Assembly: GCF_963517015.1 (NCBI RefSeq)
Contig: NZ_CAUQDV010000001.1
Location: forward strand, 2,486,001 to 2,550,000
Length of the DNA stretch: 64,000 nucleotides
Source: an uncultured Devosia sp.
Lineage (GTDB): Bacteria; Pseudomonadota; Alphaproteobacteria; Rhizobiales; Devosiaceae
Direction: 5' to 3'
Part shown: in pieces, positions 49,494-60,565 of the stretch
How positions within the stretch are numbered: position 1 is the first letter of the stretch
Layout of the letters: each line of letters opens with the position of its first letter
Made by a program: the position numbers and the translations under genes
Notes under the pieces: model-generated
Told to the model about the DNA's origin: nothing
Seen by the model: the letters and a program-made list of their open reading frames with translations, nothing else
Databases searched by the model: none

Positions 49494-50138
49494 ATGGACT
49501 ATGCGCAATCGCTGTGGATCTTTTCGATCCTGCTGTTCGGCATCATCGTGGTGCCGGGCATGGACATGTTCTTCGTCATCGCCAATGCGCTGACCGGCGG
49601 CCGCAAGGCGGGCCTGTTCGCTGTGGGCGGGATCATGCTGGGCGGCGCGGTGCATGCGCTGTTTGGCGCCATTGCCGTGGGCGCGCTGACGAAAATGCCC
49701 ACGGTGGTGTTCCAGTCGATGATCCTGGTCGGCGCGGCCTATATGGCCTGGATCGGCTTTACCTTGCTGCGGTCGTCGATCACGGTGCAGGCGATCGGAG
49801 CCGCCAGTAGCCGCTCGTCCTGGACCGCGTTTCGCCAAGGCACGGTCACCTGCCTGCTGAACCCCAAGGCCTATCTATTCGTGCTTGCCGTCTACCCGCA
49901 GTTCATGCGGCCGGAATATGGGCCGATCTGGCGCCAGGCGGTGGTGTTCGGCCTGCTGTCCGTCACCATGCAGTTCGTGGTCTATGGCGCGCTGGCGCTG
50001 GCGGCCAGCAAGGGCCGCGACGCCTTGACCGGCAATCCCGAGGCGACGATCTGGATCGGTCGTGGCGCCGGCGCGTTATTCATCGTCGCGGCCCTCTATA
50101 CGGCCTGGCATGGAGTGACCCAGCATGTCGGCCCTTGA
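49494..50138 (+). CDS. LysE-family exporter between ssb and uvrA
   Basis: 214 aa from ATG 49494 with a GGGGGA upstream; a 30-codon longer frame would run through the SOS box and is not favoured. Six hydrophobic segments, the PGMDMFFVIANALTGGRKAG signature region and LLNPKAYLFVLAVYPQF mark the LysE/RhtB family. The substrate is unknown. It interrupts ssb and uvrA, which in relatives are divergent neighbours. Because SOS boxes stand on both sides, it may be damage-inducible. Confidence 0.9.
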   Translation: MDYAQSLWIFSILLFGIIVVPGMDMFFVIANALTGGRKAGLFAVGGIMLGGAVHALFGAIAVGALTKMPTVVFQSMILVGAAYMAWIGFTLLRSSITVQAIGAASSRSSWTAFRQGTVTCLLNPKAYLFVLAVYPQFMRPEYGPIWRQAVVFGLLSVTMQFVVYGALALAASKGRDALTGNPEATIWIGRGAGALFIVAALYTAWHGVTQHVGP

Positions 50139-50151
50139 CCGAATCTCGATT

Positions 50152-50166
50152 GTTCCCATTATGTTC
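50152..50166. promoter_or_regulatory. SOS (LexA) box 2 upstream of uvrA
   Basis: GTTCCCATTATGTTC, identical to box 1 at 49395. It lies about 190 bp upstream of the uvrA start and 13 bp after the exporter stop, the expected position for LexA control of uvrA. Confidence 0.88.
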
Positions 50167-50354
50167 ACGCGCAACAAAGCCACTTTGGCAAGACCCTCGG
50201 GACACGCTAAGGTGACCTTGACGCCGGGCGGCCATGCGCAGAGCCCGCTTGCGAGAGGGGAAGCGGGTGCCTATTTCAGACGCTTCCCGACCCTATGCCC
50301 TTTTCCGACTTCGCCGTCGTGCCGGCCTTCCGGCGCCCCGAGCCATGGACTTCA

Positions 50355-53252
<2,898 letters not shown>

Positions 53253-53269
53253 GCGCAACGGGCGCAGAG

Positions 53270-53423
53270 CCCATCCTCCCCCGTTTACGGGGGAGGTGCC
53301 GCCCAAAAGGGCGGCGGAGGGGGGAGCCGCTTGCGCAGAATGTAGAATGCCCGCCCCTTCCAGCGCTTTGCTCCCCTCTCCACCACGCTGCGCGTGGTCC
53401 CCCTCTCCCGTGAACGGGAGAGG
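53270..53423. repeat. Family B palindromic element, copy 2
   Basis: Same end mini-palindromes as 32892 (CCTCCCCCGTTTACGGGGGAGG and CTCTCCCGTGAACGGGAGAG), same GGCGGCGGAGGGGGGAGCCG and CCACCACGCTGCGCGTGGTC blocks, and a different centre. It lies 18 bp after the uvrA stop. Confidence 0.88.
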
Positions 53424-53541
53424 TTGAGTTCCGTGGCTCTCAATCCACCAGATTGCAGATTTATTCTCGCCCCCTCAGCCCCTTACCCATCCAAGTCCCA
53501 TAAACTTATCCCCGTCCCCATTCACTGGCCTTACTCTCTCC

Positions 53542-53691
53542 CCATCGCCTGCACACTGAGCCCGGTCATGACGAGTGATGGTTGCAGGGACTGCCGGGGA
53601 GCATGGGTCGCCAGGCTCCCGCATGCACGCCGCCGATCTGTCCCGTTTCTGCGTGCCGAACAGGTCTTCTGACAAAAGACCTGGGCGGTGG
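53542..53691 (+). ncRNA. Candidate structured RNA, possibly 6S-like
   Basis: 150 nt with nested pairing seen by eye. The closing stem is CCATCGCC (53542-53549) with GGCGGTGG (53684-53691). Directly inside the 3' strand is a perfect 8-bp hairpin CAGGTCTT-7-AAGACCTG (53661-53683). An apical region has GGGAC (53587-53591) with GTCCC (53640-53644), enclosing GGGAGC-GCTCCC. A closing stem, an open 5' strand with CTGAGC, a 3'-side hairpin and a long apical arm recall 6S RNA, and the size fits. No homology could be checked, and the usual neighbours zapA and fau are absent. The opposite strand cannot be excluded. Confidence 0.4.
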
Positions 53692-54094
53692 AGGTTGTCG
53701 AAGGCTTGATGCCGCTGGGATCGCTCTGATGAAGCAATCCCACGCTCAGGCCCCTCAGCCTTCAGCGCTCGGTACAAGGGTCCGCCAGGAAAAAACTCGA
53801 AAGAGTCGGATCATCGGAGGCTCGTGTGAAAAATCCCGGCTTGGTGGCGAGGCCCTGCCTCACTTCCAACCTTGACTACCCCCGAGGCGGCAAGCCTCGC
53901 CACCATGCTCACTGCGCGTGAGCCAGACCGAGGCGAAAACCGCAGTCAGGCGGCGCTTCGGCACGCCTATGCGACAGTCTCAAGAATTTGCCATGCGCTC
54001 AATGCATGCGGTGGGTGACGATCCGCGCGTAGCGGCACGGCGCAAATCAGCGCATTCTCACATTACTGCTCAAGGCCACCACAGGAGTAGGACG
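53692..54094. other. Gap before the mini-protein genes
   Basis: About 400 bp without a convincing gene. It contains small hairpins (GAGGC-GCCTC near 53886; CTCACTGCGCGTGAG near 53908) and probably the promoter of the small gene at 54095. Short frames here lack ribosome sites. Confidence 0.45.
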
Positions 54095-54250
54095 ATGTTT
54101 GTACGTGCCGTATGGCGCATCAAGCGCCTCGTAGATGTTAAGCAAACGTTACGAGAAATGGAGGTCCCGTCATCCCGTGACGCAGACCTGCTGGGGCTTA
54201 CGGGCCCAGACTTCTCCAAGATGACACGTTCGCTATTCGACGCCAAATAG
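54095..54250 (+). CDS. 51-aa DUF1127-like mini-protein
   Basis: 51 aa from ATG 54095 with AGGAG seven bases upstream; a longer in-frame reading from 53918 has no such support. A basic N-terminal helix (MFVRAVWRIKRLVDVKQTL) is followed by a short acidic segment and DADLLGLTGPDF, matching in position the ADLGI-x-R-x-DI ending of DUF1127 proteins. The match is weaker than for the next gene. DUF1127 proteins in relatives bind RNA or affect stress and phosphate responses. A hairpin at 54275 follows. Confidence 0.6.
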   Translation: MFVRAVWRIKRLVDVKQTLREMEVPSSRDADLLGLTGPDFSKMTRSLFDAK

Positions 54251-54274
54251 CTTTCGACAAATCGGTTTTTCTCC

Positions 54275-54308
54275 GGCCGCAGGATCACCATCCGGCGGCC
54301 TTCGTTTT
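54275..54308 (+). terminator. Terminator after the first mini-protein gene
   Basis: GGCCGC-A-GGAT-CACC-ATCC-G-GCGGCC forms a two-part stem (54275-54300), followed by TTCGTTTT. It is 25 bp after the stop at 54250. Confidence 0.75.
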
Positions 54309-54446
54309 GCCGCCTCAATTAACGGCAGATGAACCATGCCTGCCCAAGCCCTGCGCAGAATGCATGACCCATTTGACCAATAGGCCACTGCTCATCTGGC
54401 GCGACCTGATCTAAATACATCCTCGTAAACGAAAAGGAGACTTCAA

Positions 54447-54596
54447 ATGGACATCCGCAAGACTTTCAAGAAATGGGCCGCCTACCAGCAGACCGTTCGT
54501 GAACTGACCGCTCTCGACAATCGCCAGCTCAACGACCTGGGCATCTCGCGCACCGATATCAATCGTATTGCTCGCGATCATGCAGCCGGCCTCTAA
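54447..54596 (+). CDS. DUF1127 mini-protein
   Basis: 49 aa, ATG 54447 with AAAAGGAG upstream. The sequence shows the DUF1127 signature: aromatic-basic helix (FKKWAAYQQTVRELTALDNR), then QLNDLGISRTDINRIARD. Such proteins are abundant in Hyphomicrobiales, and some modulate RNA turnover and phosphate or stress responses. It has its own promoter-length leader and a strong terminator, so it is a separate transcript from the similar gene at 54095. Confidence 0.9.
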   Translation: MDIRKTFKKWAAYQQTVRELTALDNRQLNDLGISRTDINRIARDHAAGL

Positions 54597-54632
54597 GATT
54601 TGCTTCGCTAATCTTACAGTCGACCCAAACCG

Positions 54633-54670
54633 AACAGCCGCCTCTCTCTGAGATGCGGCTGTTTTGTTTT
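54633..54670 (+). terminator. Rho-independent terminator after DUF1127
   Basis: AACAGCCGC (54633-54641) pairs with GCGGCTGTT (54655-54663), followed by TTGTTTT. It is 36 bp after the stop. Confidence 0.9.
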
Positions 54671-54798
54671 GCTGCCCACATCCTGACCAGATCAGATTCG
54701 TGATGACGACTTCAGCAGTTCACCGAGTCTGCTAAACAAGCGACCAGCCAGCCGCGTCTGTTGTTGCGCCCCCTGATGGCGCTTGCTATTGCCTCGTC

Positions 54799-56181
54799 AT
54801 GCAAAACGAACCCATTCATATCATCGGCGGCGGTCTCGCCGGCTCCGAGGCCGCATGGCAGGCAGCCGAAGCTGGCGCCACGGTCATTGTCCACGAAATG
54901 CGCGGCGTGCGCGGCACCGATGCCCATAGCACCGACAGCTTTGCCGAGCTGGTCTGTTCCAACAGCTTCCGCTCTGACGATCATGAGCAGAACGCCGTGG
55001 GGCTGCTGCATGAGGAAATGCGGCGCCGTGGCTCGCTGATCATGCGCGCGGCCGATCTGCACAAGCTGCCGGCTGGCGGTGCGCTGGCGGTCGATCGCCA
55101 CGGCTTTTCCGACGAAGTCACCCGCGCCATCCACAACCACGCCAACATCACCGTGTTGCGTGAAGAGATTGCTGGCTGGCCGCCAGAAGACTGGAAGAAT
55201 GTCATCATCGCCTCGGGGCCGCTGACGTCCCCTGCCCTGGCCGAGGCAATCCTGAGCAAGACTGGCGAAGATTCGCTGGCGTTTTTCGATGCGATTGCGC
55301 CGATCGTGCACAAGGACAGTATCGATATGGATATTGTCTGGGCGCAGTCGCGCTATGACAAGGCCGGCCCCGGCGGCACGGGCGCCGACTATCTGAACTG
55401 TCCGATGGACAAGGATCAGTATTTTGCCTTTGTCGAGGCGCTGAAGACCGCGCCGCTGCATGAGTTCAAGGACTGGGAACACGTCCCCTATTTCGACGGC
55501 TGCCTGCCGATCGAAGTGATGGCCGAGCGCGGCGTCGAAACGCTGCGCCATGGCCCGATGAAGCCGGTGGGCCTGACCAATCCGCGCAACCCGACCGTCA
55601 AATGCTATGCCATCGTCCAGCTGCGGCAGGACAATGCGCTGGGCACGCTGTGGAACATGGTCGGTTTCCAGACCAAGATGCGCTACGGCATCCAGGCGGA
55701 CATTTTCCGCATGATCCCGGGTCTTGAGGAGGCGCAGTTCGCGCGTCTCGGCGGGCTGCATCGCAATACGTTCCTCAATTCACCCAAGGTGCTCGGTCCC
55801 GACCTGAAGCTCAAGGCCGATCCGCGCATCCGTTTTGCCGGCCAGGTCACCGGGGTCGAGGGCTATGTGGAGAGCGCCGCCTGCGGGCTGATCACCGGTC
55901 GCCTCGCGGCCGCCGAAGCGCGGGGCGAGACCATGGCCGTGCCGCCGATCACCACGGCGCTGGGTGCTCTCGTGTCCCATATCACCGGCGGCCATATGGA
56001 AGCCGAAAGCTATAGCGGCGCGCGCAGCTTCCAGCCGATGAATGTCAATTTCGGCCTGTTCCCGGAGGTGACCATCACCAAGCCCGAGGGCGCCGGTCGC
56101 TGGCGCGGCACGGAAAAGACGCAGGCCAAGCGCCGGGCAATCACCTCGCGGGCGCTGGCGGATCTGGAGAGCTGGGGCTAA
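54799..56181 (+). CDS. trmFO: Folate-dependent tRNA U54 methyltransferase
   Basis: 460 aa. It methylates uridine-54 of tRNA using methylene-THF and FAD. N-terminal FAD motif IHIIGGGLAGSEAAW, then CSNSFRSDD, GPLTSPALAEAI, FDAIAPIVHKDSID and YDKAGPGGTGADYLNCPM; the C-terminal part has FAGQVTGVEGYVESAACG. Normal length. It links the folate pool (folD) to tRNA modification. Its TAA overlaps the stop of the convergent gene by four bases (CTAA). Confidence 0.97.
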   Translation: MQNEPIHIIGGGLAGSEAAWQAAEAGATVIVHEMRGVRGTDAHSTDSFAELVCSNSFRSDDHEQNAVGLLHEEMRRRGSLIMRAADLHKLPAGGALAVDRHGFSDEVTRAIHNHANITVLREEIAGWPPEDWKNVIIASGPLTSPALAEAILSKTGEDSLAFFDAIAPIVHKDSIDMDIVWAQSRYDKAGPGGTGADYLNCPMDKDQYFAFVEALKTAPLHEFKDWEHVPYFDGCLPIEVMAERGVETLRHGPMKPVGLTNPRNPTVKCYAIVQLRQDNALGTLWNMVGFQTKMRYGIQADIFRMIPGLEEAQFARLGGLHRNTFLNSPKVLGPDLKLKADPRIRFAGQVTGVEGYVESAACGLITGRLAAAEARGETMAVPPITTALGALVSHITGGHMEAESYSGARSFQPMNVNFGLFPEVTITKPEGAGRWRGTEKTQAKRRAITSRALADLESWG

Positions 56182-57023
56182 CGCCCCCGGCTCATCCCCC
56201 ACCACATCAGGCGTGCTATCTTGCGCCAGTCAGCATCATCGCTGGCTGGCGCAAATGCATTGGTGCGATGGTTGAGCGCCGCAAGCTGTGGCTTGAGCAG
56301 GGCAACGGCGGCAAAAGCGGGTTTGAGTTTTGCGGGCAGCGTGGCAATCGCCGTCTCGGCCTTGGCCAGATGGTCAGCGGCCAGTTCGCTCAATTGACCG
56401 ATCGCGGCATGGAGGCCTTCGCTGTCGGTGCGGGCAAAGATCTCGCCCTCGCGCACGCCATTGGCCGCAAAGACCGACCAAGGCAGGACGATCCGACCCT
56501 GTGACGACACATAGCCGAAAGCGCGCAGATGACCGATCAGCGCATGAGCCACGCCCAGATGGCCGGCTGCGTCACCGGCCTCGATCGTTTCGCCATCATT
56601 GAGCACCATGGCGGCAAGCTGGTAGAGCGTCGAGACGGTCTCGCCGGCATAGCCCTCGAAACTTTCGAGGTCGGGCATGGGATCGTCGTAAAGATCGAAG
56701 CGCCGCGCGCCGATCAGGCGCAGTAGGGTGCCGGCGGGAATATTGTAGCGGGCGATGGTGTCGAGCAGCGCATCGGCCACCGGATTCTGCCGCACTGCGC
56801 CATGGCCCTCGCCGTCAAGCGCGTCATTCCACCACTGCAGGCGGATTTCGCCCGGGGCCGGATCGGAGATGCGGTCGCGGATCGAGGCGACGTCGGCATT
56901 GAAGGCGTAGAGCGCCGTCACCGCATCTCGCTGCGCGCCGGTGAGGACAAGGGTCGTGAGGTAGCGCTCGCGATCTTGCTTGCGCAGGGCTTCGGCGGCG
57001 TGAACGAAACTGGTGTCGGCCAT
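56178..57023 (-). CDS. Squalene/phytoene synthase-like protein, NDUFAF6-type
   Basis: 281 aa. The trans-prenyltransferase fold is recognisable (RYLTTLVLTGAQRDAVTALYAFNADVASIRD; GETVSTLYQLAAMVL; GVAHALIGHLRAFG). The Asp-rich DxxxD substrate motifs of true squalene synthases are missing or scrambled (NADVASIRD, no second DxxxD), so catalysis is doubtful. This fits the NDUFAF6 group, which in mitochondria assists complex I assembly. It is followed directly by a gene of the NDUFAF3 type and then secDF, a context I associate with complex I/membrane biogenesis in alphaproteobacteria. Role inferred. Confidence 0.85.
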   Translation of the reverse strand: MADTSFVHAAEALRKQDRERYLTTLVLTGAQRDAVTALYAFNADVASIRDRISDPAPGEIRLQWWNDALDGEGHGAVRQNPVADALLDTIARYNIPAGTLLRLIGARRFDLYDDPMPDLESFEGYAGETVSTLYQLAAMVLNDGETIEAGDAAGHLGVAHALIGHLRAFGYVSSQGRIVLPWSVFAANGVREGEIFARTDSEGLHAAIGQLSELAADHLAKAETAIATLPAKLKPAFAAVALLKPQLAALNHRTNAFAPASDDADWRKIARLMWWGMSRGR

Positions 57024-57407
57024 TCAGCGCACCTTGTCGACGGCGATCAGGGCTGCCGCGACGGCGCGTTCCTCGGCCAGCAGCACATTATAGGTGCGGA
57101 CGGCGCTGCCGGTATTGATCGCCTCGACGATGATCCTTCGCTCCCGCAGCGCCTCGCGCAGCTCGCGTGGGAAGGCCACGATGTCCATGCCGAGGCCGAT
57201 CATCAGCACATCGATCTGGTCGGCGACTTCGAAGACCGGGGCCAGGCTTTCCAGCGTGATCTCGGCAATGGTCGTGACCGGCCAGGCCATCATGCCGGTG
57301 GGCAGGCAGAGCAGCCCGCCCTTGTGCGACATGTCGGCAAACCGGAACCCGCCATTGCCATAGGCGTCGATCCCGGTCTGCGTCGAAAAGCGCGGCGTTT
57401 CGGTCAA
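57024..57407 (-). CDS. Mth938-domain protein, NDUFAF3-type
   Basis: 127 aa, the full Mth938/DUF498 domain: GIDAYGNGGFRF, then LLCLPTGMMAW, VLMIGLGMDI and a C-terminal AVRTYNVLLAEERAVAAALI. The mitochondrial homologue NDUFAF3 is a complex I assembly factor. The end abuts the start of the NDUFAF6-type gene with no gap, and secDF precedes it by 15 bp, so all three are in one transcript. A bacterial complex I role is inferred from homology and context, not shown. Confidence 0.9.
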   Translation of the reverse strand: MTETPRFSTQTGIDAYGNGGFRFADMSHKGGLLCLPTGMMAWPVTTIAEITLESLAPVFEVADQIDVLMIGLGMDIVAFPRELREALRERRIIVEAINTGSAVRTYNVLLAEERAVAAALIAVDKVR

Positions 57408-57422
57408 AGGCCTTCCTCCGGC

Positions 57423-59969
57423 TTAGACCGATGCCCCGTCGGCGGTCTTGGCCACCGGCTTGTCCTCGTCGGTCTTCTGCTTGAGACCGAAGTTGATCAG
57501 GATCGGGCCGTTGACGATGATCGACGAATACATGCCCACGAGACACCCGAAGGTCATGGCGATGGTGAAGCTGCGGATCACTTCGCCGCCCCAGATCACC
57601 AGCGGAATCAGCGCGAGGAACACGGTGAACTGGGTGATGGTGGTGCGGACGATGGTCTGGTTGATCGACAGATCGATCAGCTCCGGCAGCGGCATCTTGC
57701 GATGCTTGCGCAGGTTTTCGCGGATACGATCGGACACCACCACGGTCTCGTTCAAACTGAGGCCCACCAGCGTCAGCACGGCGGCGATGGAGGTCAGGTT
57801 GAACTCCAGCCCGGTCAGGGAGAAGAGGCCGATGGTCATGATCACGTCATGGGTGGTGGTGGTGACGGCCGCGAGGGCGAACTGCCATTCGAAGCGGAAC
57901 CAGATGTAGACGAGGATGGCCGCGAGCGCGAGAACGACAGCGAGCGTGCCCTTCCAGACCAGTTCGCCCGAAACCGTGCCACTGACCGCCTCGGTGCTGC
58001 GCACGATGTAGTTTTCGGTGGCCAGCGCCTCGGTAATGTTGCGGACAGCGACCTGGTCGGCGTCCTGGCCGCCCTCCTGGGCCTGCACGCGGATCAGCAC
58101 GTCTTCGGGCGTACCGAAGCCCTGGACCTGGATTTCGCCGAGGTTGAGGCCGTCGAGGGTCTCGCGGACCTGGCCGACATCGGCCGGGCCACCCTCATGC
58201 TGGATGACGATGGCAGTGCCACCCACGAAGTCGATGCCGAGATTAAATCCCTTGAAATAGGCCGAGCCGATCGAGCCGATGCTGGCGACGATCGAGAAGG
58301 CGATCACATAGCGGGAAATCTTCATGAACGGGATGTTGGTGCCGTCGGGCACGAAGCGGAAATGCTGGATCTTGAGCGTCTTGGGACGAACACGGCGGAA
58401 CCAGGCCTGCACCTGATAAGAGGTGACGGTGTAGGAGGTAAAGAGCGAGGTCAAAATGCCCAGCGCCAAGGTGACGGCAAAGCCCTGCACCGGCCCCGAG
58501 CCCATGAAATACAGCACGATGGCCGTGATGAGCTGAGTCAGGTGCGAGTCAACGATCGTGCCCCAGGCGCGTTCGAAACCGGCATTGATGGCCTGAATCG
58601 GCGATTTGCCGAGGCGCTGTTCTTCGCGCATACGTTCGTAGATCAGCACGTTGGCGTCCACGGCCATGCCGATGGTCAGCACGATACCGGCGATGCCCGG
58701 CAGGGTCAGCGTCGCGCCGAGGGCCGCGAGGGCGGCAAAGATCAGCAGGATGTTGAGGATCAGCGAGACATTGGCGAAGACGCCCCACAGGCCATAGGCG
58801 GCAATCATGAAGCCGACAACGAGCACGGCCGCAATCACGCCGGCGGTGAGGCCGTGCTGGATCGAGTCGGCGCCGAGGCTGGCATCAACGGTGCGTTCCT
58901 CGACCACGTCGAGCGAGGCCGGCAGAGCGCCGGCGCGCAGCAGGACGGCAAGGTCGTTGGCGGTCGCCGTGGTGAAGCTGCCGCTGATCTGGCCCGAGCC
59001 GCCGGTGATCGGCTGCTGGATGACCGGGGCGGTGATGACCTGGTTGTCGAGCACGATGGCAAAGCGCTGGCCGACATTCTGGCCGGTGATGCGACCGAAG
59101 GTGATGGCGCCCTGGGTGTCGAACTTGAAGCTGACCACGGGCATGGCGCGCTGCTGGTCATAGCTGGGCTGGGCATCGACGAGGGATTCGCCGCCAAGGG
59201 CGATGTCTTCGTAGAGCAGTTCCTGGCCGCCATCATTGCTGGGCAGGATCATGGTGCCGGCTGGCAGGCCCTGGGCCTCGGCCTGACCGGCGGTCATGCC
59301 GGGATACACCATGTGGAAGGTCAGGCGCGCGGTCTGGGAGATGATGTCCTTGAGGCGTTCGCTGTCGCCGAAACCGGGAACCTGCACCAGCACGCGATTG
59401 GTGCCCTGGCGCTGAATCGACGGCTCGGTGGTGCCCAGCTCGTCGACGCGTTTGCGGATGACTTCGATGGACTGCGCGACCAGCGAGGACATGCGTTCGT
59501 TGACGCCGTCTTCTGTCAGCTGCACGGTCAGCTTGCCATCGGTGGTTTCGCCGAAGGCCAGCTCATTGGTACCGCCAACGGCCATCACCGAATTGCTGAT
59601 GGTGTTCTGCAGCGCAGCGATTGCGGTGCGCGCGGCTTCCTTTTGCGTCGGATCGGTCAGTTCGACCGAGAGCGTGCGGGTTGCCGCATCGGTGGTGATG
59701 AGATTGCCGATGCCGTTCTGGTTGGCCAGCGTATTGCGGACGTCGCGACGCAGGGTCTGCAGGCGTTCGCTGATGATGCCATCTTCGTTGACCTGGAGCA
59801 GCAGATGCGAGCCGCCTTGCAGGTCAAGGCCGAGAACGACGGTCTGCTTGGGCAGGAAGCTGGGCCATGATTCACGCAGCTCCGGCGACAGGAAGCTGGG
59901 TACGGCAAAGAGCACACCCAGAACAGCGACGAGAGCGATGATGATGGAACGGATCGGCGAAGACTGCAT
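57423..59969 (-). CDS. secDF: SecDF, fused protein-translocation subunits
   Basis: 848 aa, SecD and SecF in one chain. SecD half (1-about 540): N-terminal helix, periplasmic domains, then six helices; VDANVLIYERMREE is the conserved proton-path region. SecF half (about 550-848): short periplasmic loop GINLGIDFVGGTAIV, then five helices with SLNETVVVSDRIREN. It draws preproteins out of SecYEG using the proton gradient. It starts 63 bp after yajC with a hairpin between, and precedes the two assembly-factor-like genes. Confidence 0.97.
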   Translation of the reverse strand: MQSSPIRSIIIALVAVLGVLFAVPSFLSPELRESWPSFLPKQTVVLGLDLQGGSHLLLQVNEDGIISERLQTLRRDVRNTLANQNGIGNLITTDAATRTLSVELTDPTQKEAARTAIAALQNTISNSVMAVGGTNELAFGETTDGKLTVQLTEDGVNERMSSLVAQSIEVIRKRVDELGTTEPSIQRQGTNRVLVQVPGFGDSERLKDIISQTARLTFHMVYPGMTAGQAEAQGLPAGTMILPSNDGGQELLYEDIALGGESLVDAQPSYDQQRAMPVVSFKFDTQGAITFGRITGQNVGQRFAIVLDNQVITAPVIQQPITGGSGQISGSFTTATANDLAVLLRAGALPASLDVVEERTVDASLGADSIQHGLTAGVIAAVLVVGFMIAAYGLWGVFANVSLILNILLIFAALAALGATLTLPGIAGIVLTIGMAVDANVLIYERMREEQRLGKSPIQAINAGFERAWGTIVDSHLTQLITAIVLYFMGSGPVQGFAVTLALGILTSLFTSYTVTSYQVQAWFRRVRPKTLKIQHFRFVPDGTNIPFMKISRYVIAFSIVASIGSIGSAYFKGFNLGIDFVGGTAIVIQHEGGPADVGQVRETLDGLNLGEIQVQGFGTPEDVLIRVQAQEGGQDADQVAVRNITEALATENYIVRSTEAVSGTVSGELVWKGTLAVVLALAAILVYIWFRFEWQFALAAVTTTTHDVIMTIGLFSLTGLEFNLTSIAAVLTLVGLSLNETVVVSDRIRENLRKHRKMPLPELIDLSINQTIVRTTITQFTVFLALIPLVIWGGEVIRSFTIAMTFGCLVGMYSSIIVNGPILINFGLKQKTDEDKPVAKTADGASV

Positions 59970-59992
59970 GAAGGTCGTCCTGAAAGCAGAAA

Positions 59993-60014
59993 ACCGGCGC
60001 TCGTGAGCGCCGGT
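59993..60014 (-). terminator. Hairpin between yajC and secDF (attenuator-like)
   Basis: ACCGGCGCTC pairs with GAGCGCCGGT around a 2-nt loop; on the minus strand it is followed by TTTTCTG. It could reduce read-through from yajC into secDF and set the stoichiometry. Confidence 0.7.
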
Positions 60015-60032
60015 GAAAGTCAGTTGCCGCGC

Positions 60033-60386
60033 TTAGGCAGGCTTGTTGTCGTTGACCGGTTCGCCCTTGGAGCGGACATCGGCCACCATGGAGCGGACCA
60101 GCTTGACCTTGACGCCGGTGGCGATCTCGACTTCGAGGTCTTCGCCGTCGACGGCCTTGGTCACCTTGCCGACGATGCCGCCGGTCGAAACCACGGTATC
60201 ACCGCGCTTGATGGCGCCGAGCATGGCCTGCTGGGCTTTCAGACGCTTCTGCTGCGGGCGGAAGATGAGGAACCAGAAAATCACCACCAGAAGCAGGATC
60301 GGCATCAGCTGGATGAAGATGTCGGCCATGCCACCGGTCGGGGCAGCGGCGCCGGCGGCCTGGGCATAAGCGGGTGTTACAAACAT
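60033..60386 (-). CDS. yajC: YajC, SecDF-associated membrane protein
   Basis: 117 aa, slightly longer than E. coli YajC. One membrane helix (about 26-46: LMPILLLVVIFWFLIF), followed by RPQQKRLKAQQAMLGAIKRG and the small cytoplasmic domain VVSTGGIVGKVTKAVD. It associates with SecDF and YidC. Its start has a GGAG upstream. It is the first gene of the yajC-secDF-NDUFAF3-NDUFAF6-type operon. Confidence 0.95.
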   Translation of the reverse strand: MFVTPAYAQAAGAAAPTGGMADIFIQLMPILLLVVIFWFLIFRPQQKRLKAQQAMLGAIKRGDTVVSTGGIVGKVTKAVDGEDLEVEIATGVKVKLVRSMVADVRSKGEPVNDNKPA

Positions 60387-60565
60387 GGGGCGAAGCTCCT
60401 ATCGTTTCTTCTTTTGGCTTTTGGAGGGTCGGGCGCCAGATCCAGCATCAGTATCGAGACGCTACTGGACGCATCTGGGGCTCGTAGCACTTGCACCCCG
60501 GTCAAAATCGGGCGGACTATACATTTGCACCCTTGCGAATGCAAAGGCATTAAAAGAGCCGCAAA

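Noticed and set aside
53475..53875. Two ORFs of about 100 aa (one per strand) downstream of uvrA
   Set aside because: No ribosome sites, no homologous pattern, and the pairing seen in the DNA fits a structured RNA better.
56802..59870. 1022-aa open frame antisense to secDF
   Set aside because: Same cause; opposite three well-supported genes.
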